Notes under the pieces: model-generated
Databases searched by the model: none
Told to the model about the DNA's origin: nothing
Seen by the model: the letters and a program-made list of their open reading frames with translations, nothing else
DNA from: Glycocaulis sp051859565
GTDB taxonomy: Bacteria > Pseudomonadota > Alphaproteobacteria > Caulobacterales > Maricaulaceae
Direction of reading: 5' to 3'
Assembly (NCBI RefSeq): GCF_051859565.1
Contig: NZ_JBHYFK010000001.1
Span: forward strand, 372,001-436,000
DNA length: 64,000 nucleotides
Made by a program: the position numbers and the translations under genes
Shown: positions 1 through 10,735 of the stretch, in pieces
Layout: each line of letters opens with the position of its first letter
Numbering within the stretch: position 1 is the stretch's first letter

Positions 1-946
1 CAATATGGCTCTCCGGCACGACCCAGCCTGTACCTTGTGAGGGCCCTTCGGACAGCCGCTCGCGGGCCAGCCGTACCCCGCGCAGCATCGCCTGCATTGC
101 CAGAATGCCGTACTCCGACCAGTCCACGCTCTCGCCGGGGCCAGCCCCCAGGGCCTGCATCCGCGCCAGCGCGGCGCGATCAGCATATGCAGGCGGATTG
201 TCCATCATCAGGGCACCCAGCCGGCTGAAAAAGTCCGGCGCATCCATTGCCGCCACCCGTTCGGGCGGCGAGGGCAGGGACGGGGTTGCAGCGGGCCTTT
301 CCAGCGCGATCCCATGGCCGCCGGGCATGGCGCGGTACGGATAGAGCCGCAGCGCATCCTGCAAGCGGTGGGCCGCCGACAGGTCGGTTTCGCCGTCTAT
401 TTCGATGCGGCCCAGCAACCAGGCGGTCCGGGTCGGCGAGCGGTAGAGCGTCATGCCCTCTGGCGCCGTGCCTTCAAAATCCGGCCCAGCGATCAGCACA
501 CTGACCGAACCATCCCCCAGAGTGCGCACGCCCGGATCGGCGAACACGTTCGTCCACGCATCCAGCCCCTGAAACAGCCAGTAGCGCCCTTCCATGGCGG
601 GTATGTCGAGTTGCAGCGGGTGTACGCCAAGCTCAAGCCACGCGATGGAGTAAAGCGTATCCACGTTGGGACGCACCACCGCGGTGAAACCGGCGCCCGG
701 CAGGCTACGGATATGCCCCAGCCGGTTGGGCGGCAGCCCGCCGCCTCCCGTCACATCGTGCCGTGTCTCGTCCATCAGGACCAGCGGATAGCCGTAAACA
801 TAGGACTGGCCGGCGGCTTGCCCCAGCTCCTGCAGGGTCAGTTCGAGCGGATTGCGTGTCGACCATACCCAGCCCATCGCCAGCACGCCCACCAGAGCGC
901 TGACAATAACAGTGGCCATCAGAATACGGCGGCGGTTGCGGTGCAT
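1..946 (-). CDS. DUF1254 domain protein, truncated by window edge
   Basis: The reading frame is open from an ATG at 946 down to base 1, giving 315 codons without a stop; the C-terminus lies outside the window. An N-terminal membrane or signal segment (about residues 8-27) follows a basic start (MHRNRRRIL). Family-typical blocks follow: SYVYGYPLVLMDETR, RPNVDTLYSIAWLEL and YWLFQGLDAWTNVF, and near the edge GTGWVVP. These are hallmarks of DUF1254/DUF1214 proteins, exported proteins of uncertain biochemical role. It is transcribed away from the divergent uup gene. No function is assigned. Confidence 0.85.
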   Translation of the reverse strand, partial: MHRNRRRILMATVIVSALVGVLAMGWVWSTRNPLELTLQELGQAAGQSYVYGYPLVLMDETRHDVTGGGGLPPNRLGHIRSLPGAGFTAVVRPNVDTLYSIAWLELGVHPLQLDIPAMEGRYWLFQGLDAWTNVFADPGVRTLGDGSVSVLIAGPDFEGTAPEGMTLYRSPTRTAWLLGRIEIDGETDLSAAHRLQDALRLYPYRAMPGGHGIALERPAATPSLPSPPERVAAMDAPDFFSRLGALMMDNPPAYADRAALARMQALGAGPGESVDWSEYGILAMQAMLRGVRLARERLSEGPSQGTGWVVPESHI

Positions 947-1057
947 CGGCCCGGATTCCCTGTCGATTCCTGTTCGCAATAATTACCATCAACGCCCTGC
1001 TGCGGCAGCGCAAGGGCGCTGACAGCCCCGGCAGTTTGCGCTATCGCACGCACCATC

Positions 1058-2881
1058 ATGGCTCCACCCCTTCTCACCTTGCAGGATATAAAGCTGAGCT
1101 TCGGGGTCACCCCCTTGCTCACCAGCGCCGAGCTGATGGTCGCACCCGGCGAACGCATCTGTCTTGTGGGCAGGAACGGGTCTGGCAAGTCCTCCCTGAT
1201 GAAGATCGCTGCAGGCCTGTTGGAGGCAGATGCAGGGGAGCGTTTCATCCATCCCGGCGCCACCGTGCGCTATCTGCCGCAGGAACCCGACCTGACGGGC
1301 TTTGACACCGTGCTCGCCTATGTCGAGGCCGGGCTGACGCCCGGCGATGATCCGTGGCGCGCGCGCATGCTGCTCGAAGCGCTGGGGCTGACCGGCGAGG
1401 AAAACCCGGCCCGCCTGTCGGGCGGGGAGGCGCGCCGGGCCGCTCTGGCGCGTACGCTGGCCCCCGAACCCGACATTCTCTTCCTCGACGAGCCGACCAA
1501 CCATCTCGATCTTCCGGCTATCGAGTGGCTGGAGGATGAGCTGTCGCGCACGAAAAGCGCGCTCGTGCTGATCAGTCACGACCGGCGCTTTCTGGAAAAC
1601 CTCTCGCGTTCCACGGTCTGGCTGGATCGGGGCATCGCCCGGCGGCTCGACAAGGGGTTTGCCCATTTCGAGGACTGGCGCGACGAGGTGCTGGCGGCCG
1701 AAGAGCTCGAACAGCACAAGCTCGCCCGCCAGATCGCGCGCGAGGAAGACTGGATGCGCTATGGTGTTACCGCCAGGCGCAAGCGCAATGTGCGCCGTGT
1801 GGATGAGCTAAAGGCCCTGAAAGCCCGCTATCGCAGCCATTCCGGACCGCAAGGTGTGGCCAATCTGGAAGCCTCCGATGCTGAACAGTCCGGCAAGCTC
1901 GTGGCCGAGGCGAAGAACATCTCGAAGCGCTTCGGCGAGCGGGTGGTGGTGCGCGATTTTTCCACGCGCATCCAGCGCGGTGAACGTCTCGGACTTGTCG
2001 GGCCGAACGGGGCTGGCAAGACGACGCTGCTCAACATGCTCATCGGTAATCTGCAGCCCGACACCGGATCGGTGCGGCTGGGTGTCGGACTTGAGATCGC
2101 CCAGCTCGACCAGAAGCGCGCGCAGCTCAAACCCGGCTGGACGCTGGCCGAGGCGCTTACCGGCGGGGGCGGCGATCATGTCGAGATCAACGGCCAGACG
2201 CGCCACATCGCGGCCTGGATGAAGGATTTCCTGTTCCGTCCCGAACAGGCGCGCACGCCGGTTCACGTGCTTTCGGGCGGCGAACGCGCCCGCGTCATGC
2301 TGGCACGGGCGTTGGCCCTGCCGGGCAATGTCATGGTGCTGGACGAACCGACCAATGATCTCGATCTGGAAACCCTCGACCTCTTGCAGGATCTGATTGC
2401 CGACTATGCGGGCACGGTGCTGCTGGTCAGCCATGACCGCGATTTTCTCGACCGCACGGTAAACCGCGTCATCGCCTATGAGGGCGATGGCGACTGGCAG
2501 GTCTATGCGGGCGGCTATTCCGACATGGTGGCCCAGCGCGGCGAGGGCGTGCGTGCGCGTGCCCAGCAGGAAAGCGCGCAAAAGCAGACGGCTGCACCCG
2601 CCGCGAAATCACCGGCCTCAACGCCGCCGCAGCAGCGGTCCAAGCTCTCCTTCAAGGACAAGCATGCGCTGGAAACCCTGCCCGGAGAGATCGAGGCGCT
2701 GGGAAACAAAATCGCCAAGCTGGAGGCAGAACTCGCCGATCCGGCGCTGTTCTCCCGCAATCCGGAGCGCTTTCATGGCGCCAGTTCTGAGCTGGCGAAG
2801 GCCAGTGAGGAGCGCGAGGCGAAGGAAGAGCGCTGGCTGGAGCTGGAAATGCTGCGTGAGGAACTGGAAGCCGGGCGCTAG
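1058..2881 (+). CDS. uup: ABC-F family ATPase, Uup type
   Basis: A 607-residue cytoplasmic protein with two ABC ATPase domains and no membrane segment. Domain 1 has Walker A GRNGSGKS (38-45), signature LSGGE (about 120) and Walker B LFLDEPTNHLD; domain 2 has GPNGAGKTT, LSGGERARV and VMVLDEPTNDLD. The TNDLD form in domain 2 and the charged coiled-coil C-terminal extension (about 545-607) point to Uup rather than EttA or YbiT. The interdomain arm contains WMRYGVTARRKRNVRR. ABC-F proteins act on ribosomes; Uup has also been linked to precise excision of transposons and to DNA-junction binding. The length fits the family. Upstream proBA may be read through, but a 71-base gap separates them. Confidence 0.93.
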   Translation: MAPPLLTLQDIKLSFGVTPLLTSAELMVAPGERICLVGRNGSGKSSLMKIAAGLLEADAGERFIHPGATVRYLPQEPDLTGFDTVLAYVEAGLTPGDDPWRARMLLEALGLTGEENPARLSGGEARRAALARTLAPEPDILFLDEPTNHLDLPAIEWLEDELSRTKSALVLISHDRRFLENLSRSTVWLDRGIARRLDKGFAHFEDWRDEVLAAEELEQHKLARQIAREEDWMRYGVTARRKRNVRRVDELKALKARYRSHSGPQGVANLEASDAEQSGKLVAEAKNISKRFGERVVVRDFSTRIQRGERLGLVGPNGAGKTTLLNMLIGNLQPDTGSVRLGVGLEIAQLDQKRAQLKPGWTLAEALTGGGGDHVEINGQTRHIAAWMKDFLFRPEQARTPVHVLSGGERARVMLARALALPGNVMVLDEPTNDLDLETLDLLQDLIADYAGTVLLVSHDRDFLDRTVNRVIAYEGDGDWQVYAGGYSDMVAQRGEGVRARAQQESAQKQTAAPAAKSPASTPPQQRSKLSFKDKHALETLPGEIEALGNKIAKLEAELADPALFSRNPERFHGASSELAKASEEREAKEERWLELEMLREELEAGR

Positions 2882-2952
2882 CCCTCCTCATTGCGCAATG
2901 CTGCGCCTGCGATATGGTGTCCCGGATTATTGGATCTGAAGGATAATGTGCC

Positions 2953-4092
2953 GTGGCTGCGTCCGCATCCGAGCTGGTTTCCGGTGCGCGCCGCGCCGTG
3001 GTGAAAATCGGTTCCTCCCTTCTCATTGATGCGCAAACGGGCGGTCCGGACACCGCCCGTTTCGAGGCGATTGCCGGAGCGCTGGCGCGCTGGCGTGCGC
3101 GCGGTATTGAAACCGTACTGGTATCCTCTGGCGCCGTGGCGCTGGGCCGCAAGCGGCTAAACCTGCCCGCCGGCAAGCTCGCGCTCGATCAGAAGCAGGC
3201 TGCCGCCGCCGCAGGACAGACCGCCCTGATGATGGCGTGGAATGGCGCGCTGGAACCCCATGGCATGCCCGCCGCGCAGGCGCTTTTGACTTTTGATGAC
3301 ATGGAAAGCCGCCGCCGCTGGCTCAATGCGCGCGCGACACTGGATGCGCTGCTGGCTGCCGGTGCGCTGCCCGTCATCAATGAGAACGATACGGTTGCCA
3401 CCGCCGAGCTGCGCTATGGTGATAATGACCGGCTGGCCGCGCGCGTGGCGCAGATGTGCGATGCGGAACTGCTCGTCCTCCTGTCGGACGTGGACGGGCT
3501 CTACAGCGCTGATCCGTCGCGTGTTCCCGGCGCAAAGCTCGTCGCCCATGTCGCGGCGATAACGCCGGAGATCGAGGCGCTGGGCGGGGAGCCGGGCAAG
3601 GCCGGCACAGGCACGGGCGGCATGGCGTCCAAGATTGCCGCTGCGCGCATCGCCGCGCGGGCAGGCATTGCCACGATCATTGCCGCTGGCGCTGAAGATG
3701 ATCCGCTGGACAGGTTGAGCAGAGGCGCGCCCCATACGGTGTTTGCCCCGGAGACCTCACGTAGCAATGCGCGGCGCAGCTGGATCTCCGGTGCGATAGC
3801 GCCGCGTGGAAAGCTGCATCTCGATGACGGCGCGGCGCGCGCCGTGCGTTCGGGCAAAAGCCTGCTGCCCGCCGGGATCGCGCGGGTGGACGGTGAGTTC
3901 TCGCGCGGGGAGACAGTGGCGCTGGCGGGCGGTGATGGCGCGGTGCTCGCCAAGGGAATTTCTGCCTACGGGGCGGAGGAATTGCGCCGGATTGCGGGGC
4001 TGCGCTCTGCCGATATTGAAGCGGTGCTAGGCTACCGGCGCGGCGTGGCGGCCATCCATGTCAATGATCTGGTGCTGGAGGATCAGGGATGA
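2953..4092 (+). CDS. proB: Glutamate 5-kinase
   Basis: First enzyme of proline synthesis: phosphorylates glutamate at the gamma-carboxylate with ATP. 379 residues, close to the family length. The amino-acid-kinase domain shows VVKIGSSLL near the N-terminus, VLVSSGAVALGRK, VINENDTV and LLVLLSDVDGLY; a PUA domain forms the C-terminus (from about residue 280). The start is a GTG preceded by AAGGA about ten bases upstream; an ATG at 2946 is out of frame. Its stop overlaps the proA start as ATGA, so the two are translationally coupled. Proline feedback inhibition is known for the family; nothing regulatory is evident in the short upstream gap. Confidence 0.97.
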   Translation: MAASASELVSGARRAVVKIGSSLLIDAQTGGPDTARFEAIAGALARWRARGIETVLVSSGAVALGRKRLNLPAGKLALDQKQAAAAAGQTALMMAWNGALEPHGMPAAQALLTFDDMESRRRWLNARATLDALLAAGALPVINENDTVATAELRYGDNDRLAARVAQMCDAELLVLLSDVDGLYSADPSRVPGAKLVAHVAAITPEIEALGGEPGKAGTGTGGMASKIAAARIAARAGIATIIAAGAEDDPLDRLSRGAPHTVFAPETSRSNARRSWISGAIAPRGKLHLDDGAARAVRSGKSLLPAGIARVDGEFSRGETVALAGGDGAVLAKGISAYGAEELRRIAGLRSADIEAVLGYRRGVAAIHVNDLVLEDQG

Positions 4093-5354
4093 GCAAGTAT
4101 CAGCCCGGCTGGGCAAGCCGCGCTGGCGCAGACCTTCGCGCCGCTGCGCGCACGCTGGCAGACACAAGCGCGGACAGGCGTACCGCCGCGCTCACCGCCA
4201 TGGCCGATGCGCTGCAGGCAGCGTCCAAAAGCGTGCTGGCCGCCAATGCGGATGATGTGGCCCGCGCTCAAAGCAATGGCACCAGCGGCGCCATGCTGGA
4301 CCGGCTGCGCCTTGATCCACAGCGGCTTGACGCAATCATTGAGGGTGTCCGCGCCGTCGCCCGTCACCCAGACCCGATAGGCCGTGAGATCATGCGCTGG
4401 ACGCGGCCCAACGGCCTCGTCATGGCGCAGGTGCGTGTACCCATCGGGGCGATCGGCGTCATCTTTGAAAGCCGTCCCAATGTCGCGGCAGATGCGGCGG
4501 CCCTGTGCGTGCGTTCAGGCAATGCGGTGGTGCTGCGAGGCGGATCGGACGCGGCCTCCAGCGTCGCAGCCATTATCGCGGCACTGCGCAACGGATTGCG
4601 CGAGGCGGGCCTGCCCGAAGCCATCATCACCACGCCGCCTTCCACCGATCGCGCCTATGTAGGTGACATGCTGGCCGGAATGGATGGCGCGCTGGATCTG
4701 GTCATTCCGCGCGGCGGCAAGGCGCTGGTCAAACGTGTGCAGGAAGAGGCGAGGGTGCCGGTGCTCGGCCATCTCGACGGGCTCTGCCATGTCTATGTGG
4801 ACGGCGCAGCAGACGCGGACATGGCCGAACGCCTGGTGGTGAACTCCAAGATGCGCCGCACCGGCGTGTGCAATGCCGCTGAATGCGTGCTGATCGACCG
4901 GCAGGCCGGCGAAGCGATGGTGACACGGCTTGTATCGGCACTACAGGCGGCCGGGTGCGAGGTGCGCGGTGACAGCTCGGTGCAGGCGTTCGCCCCGTCG
5001 GTAACGCCTGCCAGCCTTCAGGATTTTGACACCGAGTATCTCGACGCCGTTGTTTCGATGGCGGTGGTGGACGGTGTGGAAGGGGCGTTGGCTCATATCG
5101 CCCGCCACGGCTCTGGCCATACCGAGGCGATCATCACCGGCGACGAGACGGCAGCGCACATCTTCCTCGCCCGCGTGGATGCCGGCGTTGTCATGCACAA
5201 TGCCTCGACCGGGTTTTCAGACGGCGGCGAGTTCGGCTTCGGCGCCGAGATCGGCATTGCCACGGGCCGCATCCATGCGCGCGGACCCGTGGGCGCCGAT
5301 CAGCTCACCAGCTGGAAGTACCAGGTCTTCGGGACGGGGCAGGTTCGAACCTAG
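4089..5354 (+). CDS. proA: Gamma-glutamyl phosphate reductase
   Basis: Second enzyme of proline synthesis: NADPH-dependent reduction of gamma-glutamyl phosphate to glutamate semialdehyde. 421 residues of the aldehyde-dehydrogenase superfamily, the normal length. Visible landmarks are VPIGAIGVIFESRPNV, the glycine-rich IPRGGKALVKRV, and the catalytic cysteine in TGVCNAAECVL; the C-terminal block has GEFGFGAEIGIATGR. It begins inside the proB stop (ATGA overlap), forming a two-gene proBA operon. At its 3' end it meets bioB on the other strand, with the two TAG stops sharing the palindrome CTAG at 5351-5354. Confidence 0.97.
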   Translation: MSKYQPGWASRAGADLRAAARTLADTSADRRTAALTAMADALQAASKSVLAANADDVARAQSNGTSGAMLDRLRLDPQRLDAIIEGVRAVARHPDPIGREIMRWTRPNGLVMAQVRVPIGAIGVIFESRPNVAADAAALCVRSGNAVVLRGGSDAASSVAAIIAALRNGLREAGLPEAIITTPPSTDRAYVGDMLAGMDGALDLVIPRGGKALVKRVQEEARVPVLGHLDGLCHVYVDGAADADMAERLVVNSKMRRTGVCNAAECVLIDRQAGEAMVTRLVSALQAAGCEVRGDSSVQAFAPSVTPASLQDFDTEYLDAVVSMAVVDGVEGALAHIARHGSGHTEAIITGDETAAHIFLARVDAGVVMHNASTGFSDGGEFGFGAEIGIATGRIHARGPVGADQLTSWKYQVFGTGQVRT

Positions 5355-6328
5355 CGCGCCTCCAGCCCCAGCGTCTCGAACATCTGCGCATCGCGCGTCA
5401 AAGACGGGTTGGGCGTGGTCAGCAGCTCCTCGCCGACGAAGATCGAGCCCGCACCGGCGAGAATGCACAAGGCCTGCAACTCCCGGCTCATGCCTTCGCG
5501 GCCTGCCGACAGGCGCACCACCGAGAGCGGCATGATGATCCGGGCGGTGGCGATGGCGCGCACGAAATCAAGCCCGTCCAGCGGGGCCGAACCCGATAGC
5601 GGCGTGCCCGATACCGGCACCAGATGATTGATCGGAACGCTTTCCGGGTGCGGGTCCAGCCGGGCCAGCTCGGTCAGAAGACCAATACGGTCCTCCTTTC
5701 CTTCACCCATGCCGATAATACCGCCGCAGCACACCTTGATGCCCGCGCCGCGTACCCGGTCCAGCGTTTCTATCCGGTCCTCCCAGGTACGGGTGGTGAT
5801 GATCTTCTCGTAGTATTCCGGCGAGGTATCCAGATTGTGATTGTAATAGTCGAGCCCCGCCTCTTTGAGCCGTTCGGCCTGCCCCTCTTCGAGCATGCCA
5901 AGCGTCATGCAGGTCTCCAGGCCTAGCGCCTTCACGCCTTCAATCATCTCGCAGATTTTCGGCTCGTCGCGTGTCTTTAGCGAACGCCAGGCCGCGCCCA
6001 TGCAAAAACGCGTGGCCCCGCCGGCCTTGGCCGCGCGCGCCTTTTCCAGCACCGTATCCGTGTCCATGAGCTTGGAGGCCTTAAGCCCGGTATCGAACTT
6101 GGCGGACTGATTGCAATATCCGCAATCTTCTGCGCATCCGCCTGTCTTGATGGAGAGGAGCTGGCTCTTCTGCACCTCGCCAGCACGGTGGTGGAGCCGG
6201 TGAATCTGCCCTGCCGCATGCATCAGATCGGCAAAGGGCGCATCATGGATCGCCTTGACCTCTTCGCGGGACCAGTCAGAACGGGGCGTGCCCGCAGCGC
6301 GAATCGTGTCGATCAGTGAAAGCGTCAT
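5351..6328 (-). CDS. bioB: Biotin synthase (radical SAM)
   Basis: Converts dethiobiotin to biotin by sulfur insertion. Taken from the ATG at 6328 (MTLSLIDTIRAAG, 325 residues); the frame is open 12 codons further upstream, but that adds sequence unlike the family. The radical-SAM motif C-x3-C-x2-C lies at C65, C69 and C72 within GGCAEDCGYCNQS. Further family blocks include RFCMGAAWR, YYNHNLDTSPEYY, CCGGIIGMGE and the C-terminal AGAGSIFVGEELLTTPNP. It stands alone: bioF, bioD and bioA are not in the window. Its start overlaps the possible 5' end of the divergent VanZ-like gene, so the two may share a short promoter region. Confidence 0.96.
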   Translation of the reverse strand: MTLSLIDTIRAAGTPRSDWSREEVKAIHDAPFADLMHAAGQIHRLHHRAGEVQKSQLLSIKTGGCAEDCGYCNQSAKFDTGLKASKLMDTDTVLEKARAAKAGGATRFCMGAAWRSLKTRDEPKICEMIEGVKALGLETCMTLGMLEEGQAERLKEAGLDYYNHNLDTSPEYYEKIITTRTWEDRIETLDRVRGAGIKVCCGGIIGMGEGKEDRIGLLTELARLDPHPESVPINHLVPVSGTPLSGSAPLDGLDFVRAIATARIIMPLSVVRLSAGREGMSRELQALCILAGAGSIFVGEELLTTPNPSLTRDAQMFETLGLEAR

Positions 6329-6773
6329 GATGTTGTTCAAATCCTCAAATGGCCGGAGCGCCACATTAGGCGAGGGCGGCAGGCCGCCTCAAGCGCGTTG
6401 GGCGGCCAGGCTGGCAGACGTGTTCAGCCCCTGGTGGGGCTGGCTTTTTCTGGTGGCACTTCTGGCCACCAGCGTCTTCGCCCTTTGGCCAGGCAATGCC
6501 AGCTCGCCCTCAGCGCTGGGCTGGCATGTGGTTCACCATCTCGCCGCCTTTATCATACTCACCATGCTGGCGCGCGCCGCATGGCCCGGCCTGCGCCGGG
6601 TCTGGCTCTTTGCGCTTCTCTGGGCCTATGGCGGGCTGATAGAGCTTCTGCAATCGCTGCCGGTCATCAACCGTTCCATGTCGCTCTATGACTGGGCCGT
6701 GGATGCTGCCGGGATCATGCTGGGCTTTGTTCTGGTCTGGATCGCGGGCCGCCTGGCCGGTGAGCCATGGTAG
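6327..6773 (+). CDS. VanZ-like membrane protein
   Basis: Small integral membrane protein with about four hydrophobic segments: FLVALLATSVFAL, AAFIILTMLARAAW, VWLFALLWAYGGLIELLQ and a last helix near the C-terminus. The arrangement of a GLIELLQ segment followed by SLYDWAVDAAGIMLGF resembles VanZ-like family proteins, whose general function is unknown. The start is uncertain. ATGs at 6327 or 6330 overlap the bioB start codon, the frame is open back to 6255, and a GTG at 6420 immediately before the first helix is also possible. It overlaps the following DUF3445 gene by seven bases, so the two are likely cotranscribed. Confidence 0.7.
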   Translation: MMLFKSSNGRSATLGEGGRPPQARWAARLADVFSPWWGWLFLVALLATSVFALWPGNASSPSALGWHVVHHLAAFIILTMLARAAWPGLRRVWLFALLWAYGGLIELLQSLPVINRSMSLYDWAVDAAGIMLGFVLVWIAGRLAGEPW

Positions 6774-7594
6774 AAACCGGACGCACGCTGCACACACCCT
6801 GGCGCGATGGCCCGCCGCGCTTTGCTGTTGGCCTGAAGCCCATACCGCCGGAAAGCTGGCTTGCCCCCGATACACAGGCCGCCAGCCTGCCGGAGCGCCG
6901 CAGCCTGCTGGCGAACCGCGCCCTGACGAGTTTTGAGGCCGCTCCGGCAGGCCCTGCAGCGCGTGAAGCGGCAGCGCGGGCGATAGGCCATCTGCAGGAC
7001 GCCGGCATGGATGCGCCCGAGCTGGCGGAGGGTCTGCCCCCGCTCTGGCAGCTCGCCCATCATGTCAGTGACGATCTGGTGGTGATGATGCCAGGCAGGG
7101 ATGGCTGGTATGTGGGCGCAGCCGTGCTCACCTCGCCCACCTTCTTCTCCCTGCCCCATGCGGCGGGAAAGACACTTCACGCACTGCACCAGCCCGTCCC
7201 CGGCGGGGACCAGCTGGCCAGCCGGATTGCCCGCGTGTTCGACCATGTGCGGCCCGGACAGGTGCTCGAACGCTTCAACTGGACCCTGCAGGCGGGTGAT
7301 GACCGTTTCACGCCGGACGGCGCGCCATTGCGCGCCCGTGCGCTGACGGCCAGGCCGGGCGACGCCGAAGCGCTCCTGCATGTGCGGGTGGAGCGTCAGA
7401 CGATCAGGAAACTCGAAGATAGCGGCGCGGTCCTCTTCACCATCCGCATCTGCCTTGATCCGGTGGCGGCGCTGGATGCCAAAGAAAAGGCCGCCCTTGG
7501 GGCGGCCTGGCACGGTGCGGATGATGCCGCACGCGGCTACAAGAAATGGGCAGTGCTGGACCATCTGGTGGCAACAGCACTGCCCCTTCCCTGA
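6767..7594 (+). CDS. DUF3445 / heme-dependent oxidative N-demethylase-like protein
   Basis: 275 residues with DUF3445 landmarks: LAHHVSDDLVVMM, YVGAAVLTSPTFFSL, the block AGKTLHALHQPVPG, then RFNWTL and HVRVERQTIRKL. DUF3445 includes the alpha subunit-like heme-dependent oxidative N-demethylase that acts on dimethylamine-type substrates; whether this member has that activity cannot be told from sequence. It overlaps the VanZ-like gene by seven bases and ends one base before the stop of the convergent symporter gene. No partner reductase subunit is nearby, so the specific reaction is left open. Confidence 0.8.
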   Translation: MVETGRTLHTPWRDGPPRFAVGLKPIPPESWLAPDTQAASLPERRSLLANRALTSFEAAPAGPAAREAAARAIGHLQDAGMDAPELAEGLPPLWQLAHHVSDDLVVMMPGRDGWYVGAAVLTSPTFFSLPHAAGKTLHALHQPVPGGDQLASRIARVFDHVRPGQVLERFNWTLQAGDDRFTPDGAPLRARALTARPGDAEALLHVRVERQTIRKLEDSGAVLFTIRICLDPVAALDAKEKAALGAAWHGADDAARGYKKWAVLDHLVATALPLP

Positions 7595-7595
7595 T

Positions 7596-9125
<1,530 letters not shown>

Positions 9126-9215
9126 TCCCGCTCCCCGGAATTTACTGATTTTGGCAAGACCCTAGGCAGGCGCATGCAAGACGGGAAGCCCCCGCGTGCA
9201 AATGGCGCTGAATTT

Positions 9216-9839
9216 CTACGGCGTGCCTGCCGGTTGATACGGCGTGATGGCAAACACGCCCCACGGCCACAGATCATCGTTCATGTCGGCCAGATCATTC
9301 TGGTTAAGGCGCGGCCAGACCAGCATGACGGGCCCCAGCCCGCCAACGGCCAGCGGATCGCCATCCGCCCTGAGCGCCAGTATCGGCTCGTAGCGCGCGA
9401 TTAGCTCTGCCGGCACCTCGGCCTCGTACCCGTCAAAAGCGGTCAGACGGACGCTGGCCCCCTCCAGCCCGGCGCTGCGCAGCACATCAGACAGGCGCGG
9501 ACCATCGAAGACGCGCGGCGCGCTGCCGACGGGAAAGTCCGCCCGTATCTGGCGCCAGCTCATCGCGGTCAGCTCCGGCCGGGTAAATCCGCGCGCGCCC
9601 TGCATCTCGATGCCGTAAATGGCATAGAGGCCCTCATAGGCAACAGGCCGGCTGCCACGATGGTCGCTATCGACCCCGGTAATGACCAGAACCACCGGGC
9701 CGGTGCGGGCGATCGCGTCTGGGTCCACACTGCCCCGGCCACAGCCGGTCAATATCAGACCCGTTGCAAGAATTGTGATGAGGCCCACAAACCCGGCCAG
9801 GGTGATACGCCGAGCGCGTGTCGCAATTTTCCAAGCCAT
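9216..9839 (-). CDS. Lipoprotein-like molybdopterin-binding-domain (SUOX-fold) protein
   Basis: 207 residues. The N-terminus has a basic stretch, a hydrophobic core and a lipobox-like ILTGC, suggesting export and possibly lipid attachment. The mature part has features of the oxidoreductase molybdopterin-binding fold as seen in small stand-alone versions: GPRLSDVLRSAGLEG, LTAFDGYEAEVP, GLGPVMLVWPR and WPWGVFAIT. No cysteine of the molybdenum-ligand type is visible in the mature region, so a cofactor-free role is possible. Function unknown. It lies 62 bases downstream of the hydrolase gene and reads in the same direction as the purH block. Confidence 0.65.
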   Translation of the reverse strand: MAWKIATRARRITLAGFVGLITILATGLILTGCGRGSVDPDAIARTGPVVLVITGVDSDHRGSRPVAYEGLYAIYGIEMQGARGFTRPELTAMSWRQIRADFPVGSAPRVFDGPRLSDVLRSAGLEGASVRLTAFDGYEAEVPAELIARYEPILALRADGDPLAVGGLGPVMLVWPRLNQNDLADMNDDLWPWGVFAITPYQPAGTP

Positions 9840-9901
9840 CCGGTCTTCCCCTGTCGTGTCTGTCCCGGTGTTTTCACCATGCGCGAGTGCGCGGTGAAAC
9901 G

Positions 9902-10735
9902 CTAGTGTGCAGTGCCCTGCAGGCTCGCGCGGAGGCGGGCTGCGAACCAGTCATGGGCAAAGGCTGTAGCCTCCGCATCATGACGGACGCGCGGATCGAA
10001 CCGCTCGTCAGGCGCGTCAAAGGCATGGGTCAGGCCATCGAGCACCTGCCATTCAATCTGCGCGCCGTCTTCGCTCTGCCATGTGAACATGTCGGCGCAG
10101 GCACCCGGATTGGCGATCATATCATCAGCGGCCAGAAGGGCGTGGACGGGCGGAGAGGCAGGCAGGGCGTGGCGATGCACCCGGCTGAGAAAGCCGCACC
10201 ACGGATAGACCAGCATGACCGAGTGAACACCTTCCAGCGCATTGTCCGGCATCGCGTCCATCCCGCCGGGCGGCGCGCCGTCATGGGCCAGCGTCAACGT
10301 GTCCAGCAAGGTCCAGCCGCCATGGCTCCAGCCGATGAGGGCCAGCCGGGAGGCATCAATGCCGGGCAGTGACCGGGCATGGGCGAGGGCGGCAACAACA
10401 TCACCCGCCCGTTCATCGCCCCGCATCCGCGCAGCGGTACATACCGTCAGGCGGGCGCCCATCCGGCCAATCCCGCGAGCCGCGTGGGAGTCCACGATCA
10501 GCGCGGCTACTCCCGCCTCATTGGCAATGGCGGCGTAGTCATGCTGGACGGAGATCACCCCGCCGCAGCCGGAAAACATCAGCACCGCCGGGACAGGTTC
10601 CGAGGTGTCTTGAGGCATCTGAACGCTGATATACGGCTCCAGCATGGCGATACGCTGTTCAAGCGTATCAGGCGCATTGCTGCAGGCTGCCAGCAGCAGC
10701 GCGGTGAGCGCCACAATGGCGGCCCGCCAGACCAT
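9902..10735 (-). CDS. Alpha/beta-hydrolase lipoprotein (dienelactone-hydrolase-like)
   Basis: 277 residues. The N-terminus ALTALLLAACS is a clear lipoprotein signal with lipobox LAAC. The rest looks like an alpha/beta hydrolase of the dienelactone-hydrolase type: an oxyanion-region FSGCGG, the nucleophile elbow GWSHGG (catalytic serine), an acidic residue in LLAADDM and the histidine in GLTHAFD. Substrate unknown. The start codon overlaps the purH stop by one base (TGATG), so it is probably cotranscribed with, and coupled to, purH. The functional link to purine synthesis, if any, is not evident. Confidence 0.8.
   Translation of the reverse strand: MVWRAAIVALTALLLAACSNAPDTLEQRIAMLEPYISVQMPQDTSEPVPAVLMFSGCGGVISVQHDYAAIANEAGVAALIVDSHAARGIGRMGARLTVCTAARMRGDERAGDVVAALAHARSLPGIDASRLALIGWSHGGWTLLDTLTLAHDGAPPGGMDAMPDNALEGVHSVMLVYPWCGFLSRVHRHALPASPPVHALLAADDMIANPGACADMFTWQSEDGAQIEWQVLDGLTHAFDAPDERFDPRVRHDAEATAFAHDWFAARLRASLQGTAH

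Noticed and set aside
5342..5351. GGTTCGAACC, resembling a tRNA T-arm
   Set aside because: It lies in the last codons of proA (GQVRT then stop), and no anticodon arm, D-arm or acceptor stem can be folded around it.
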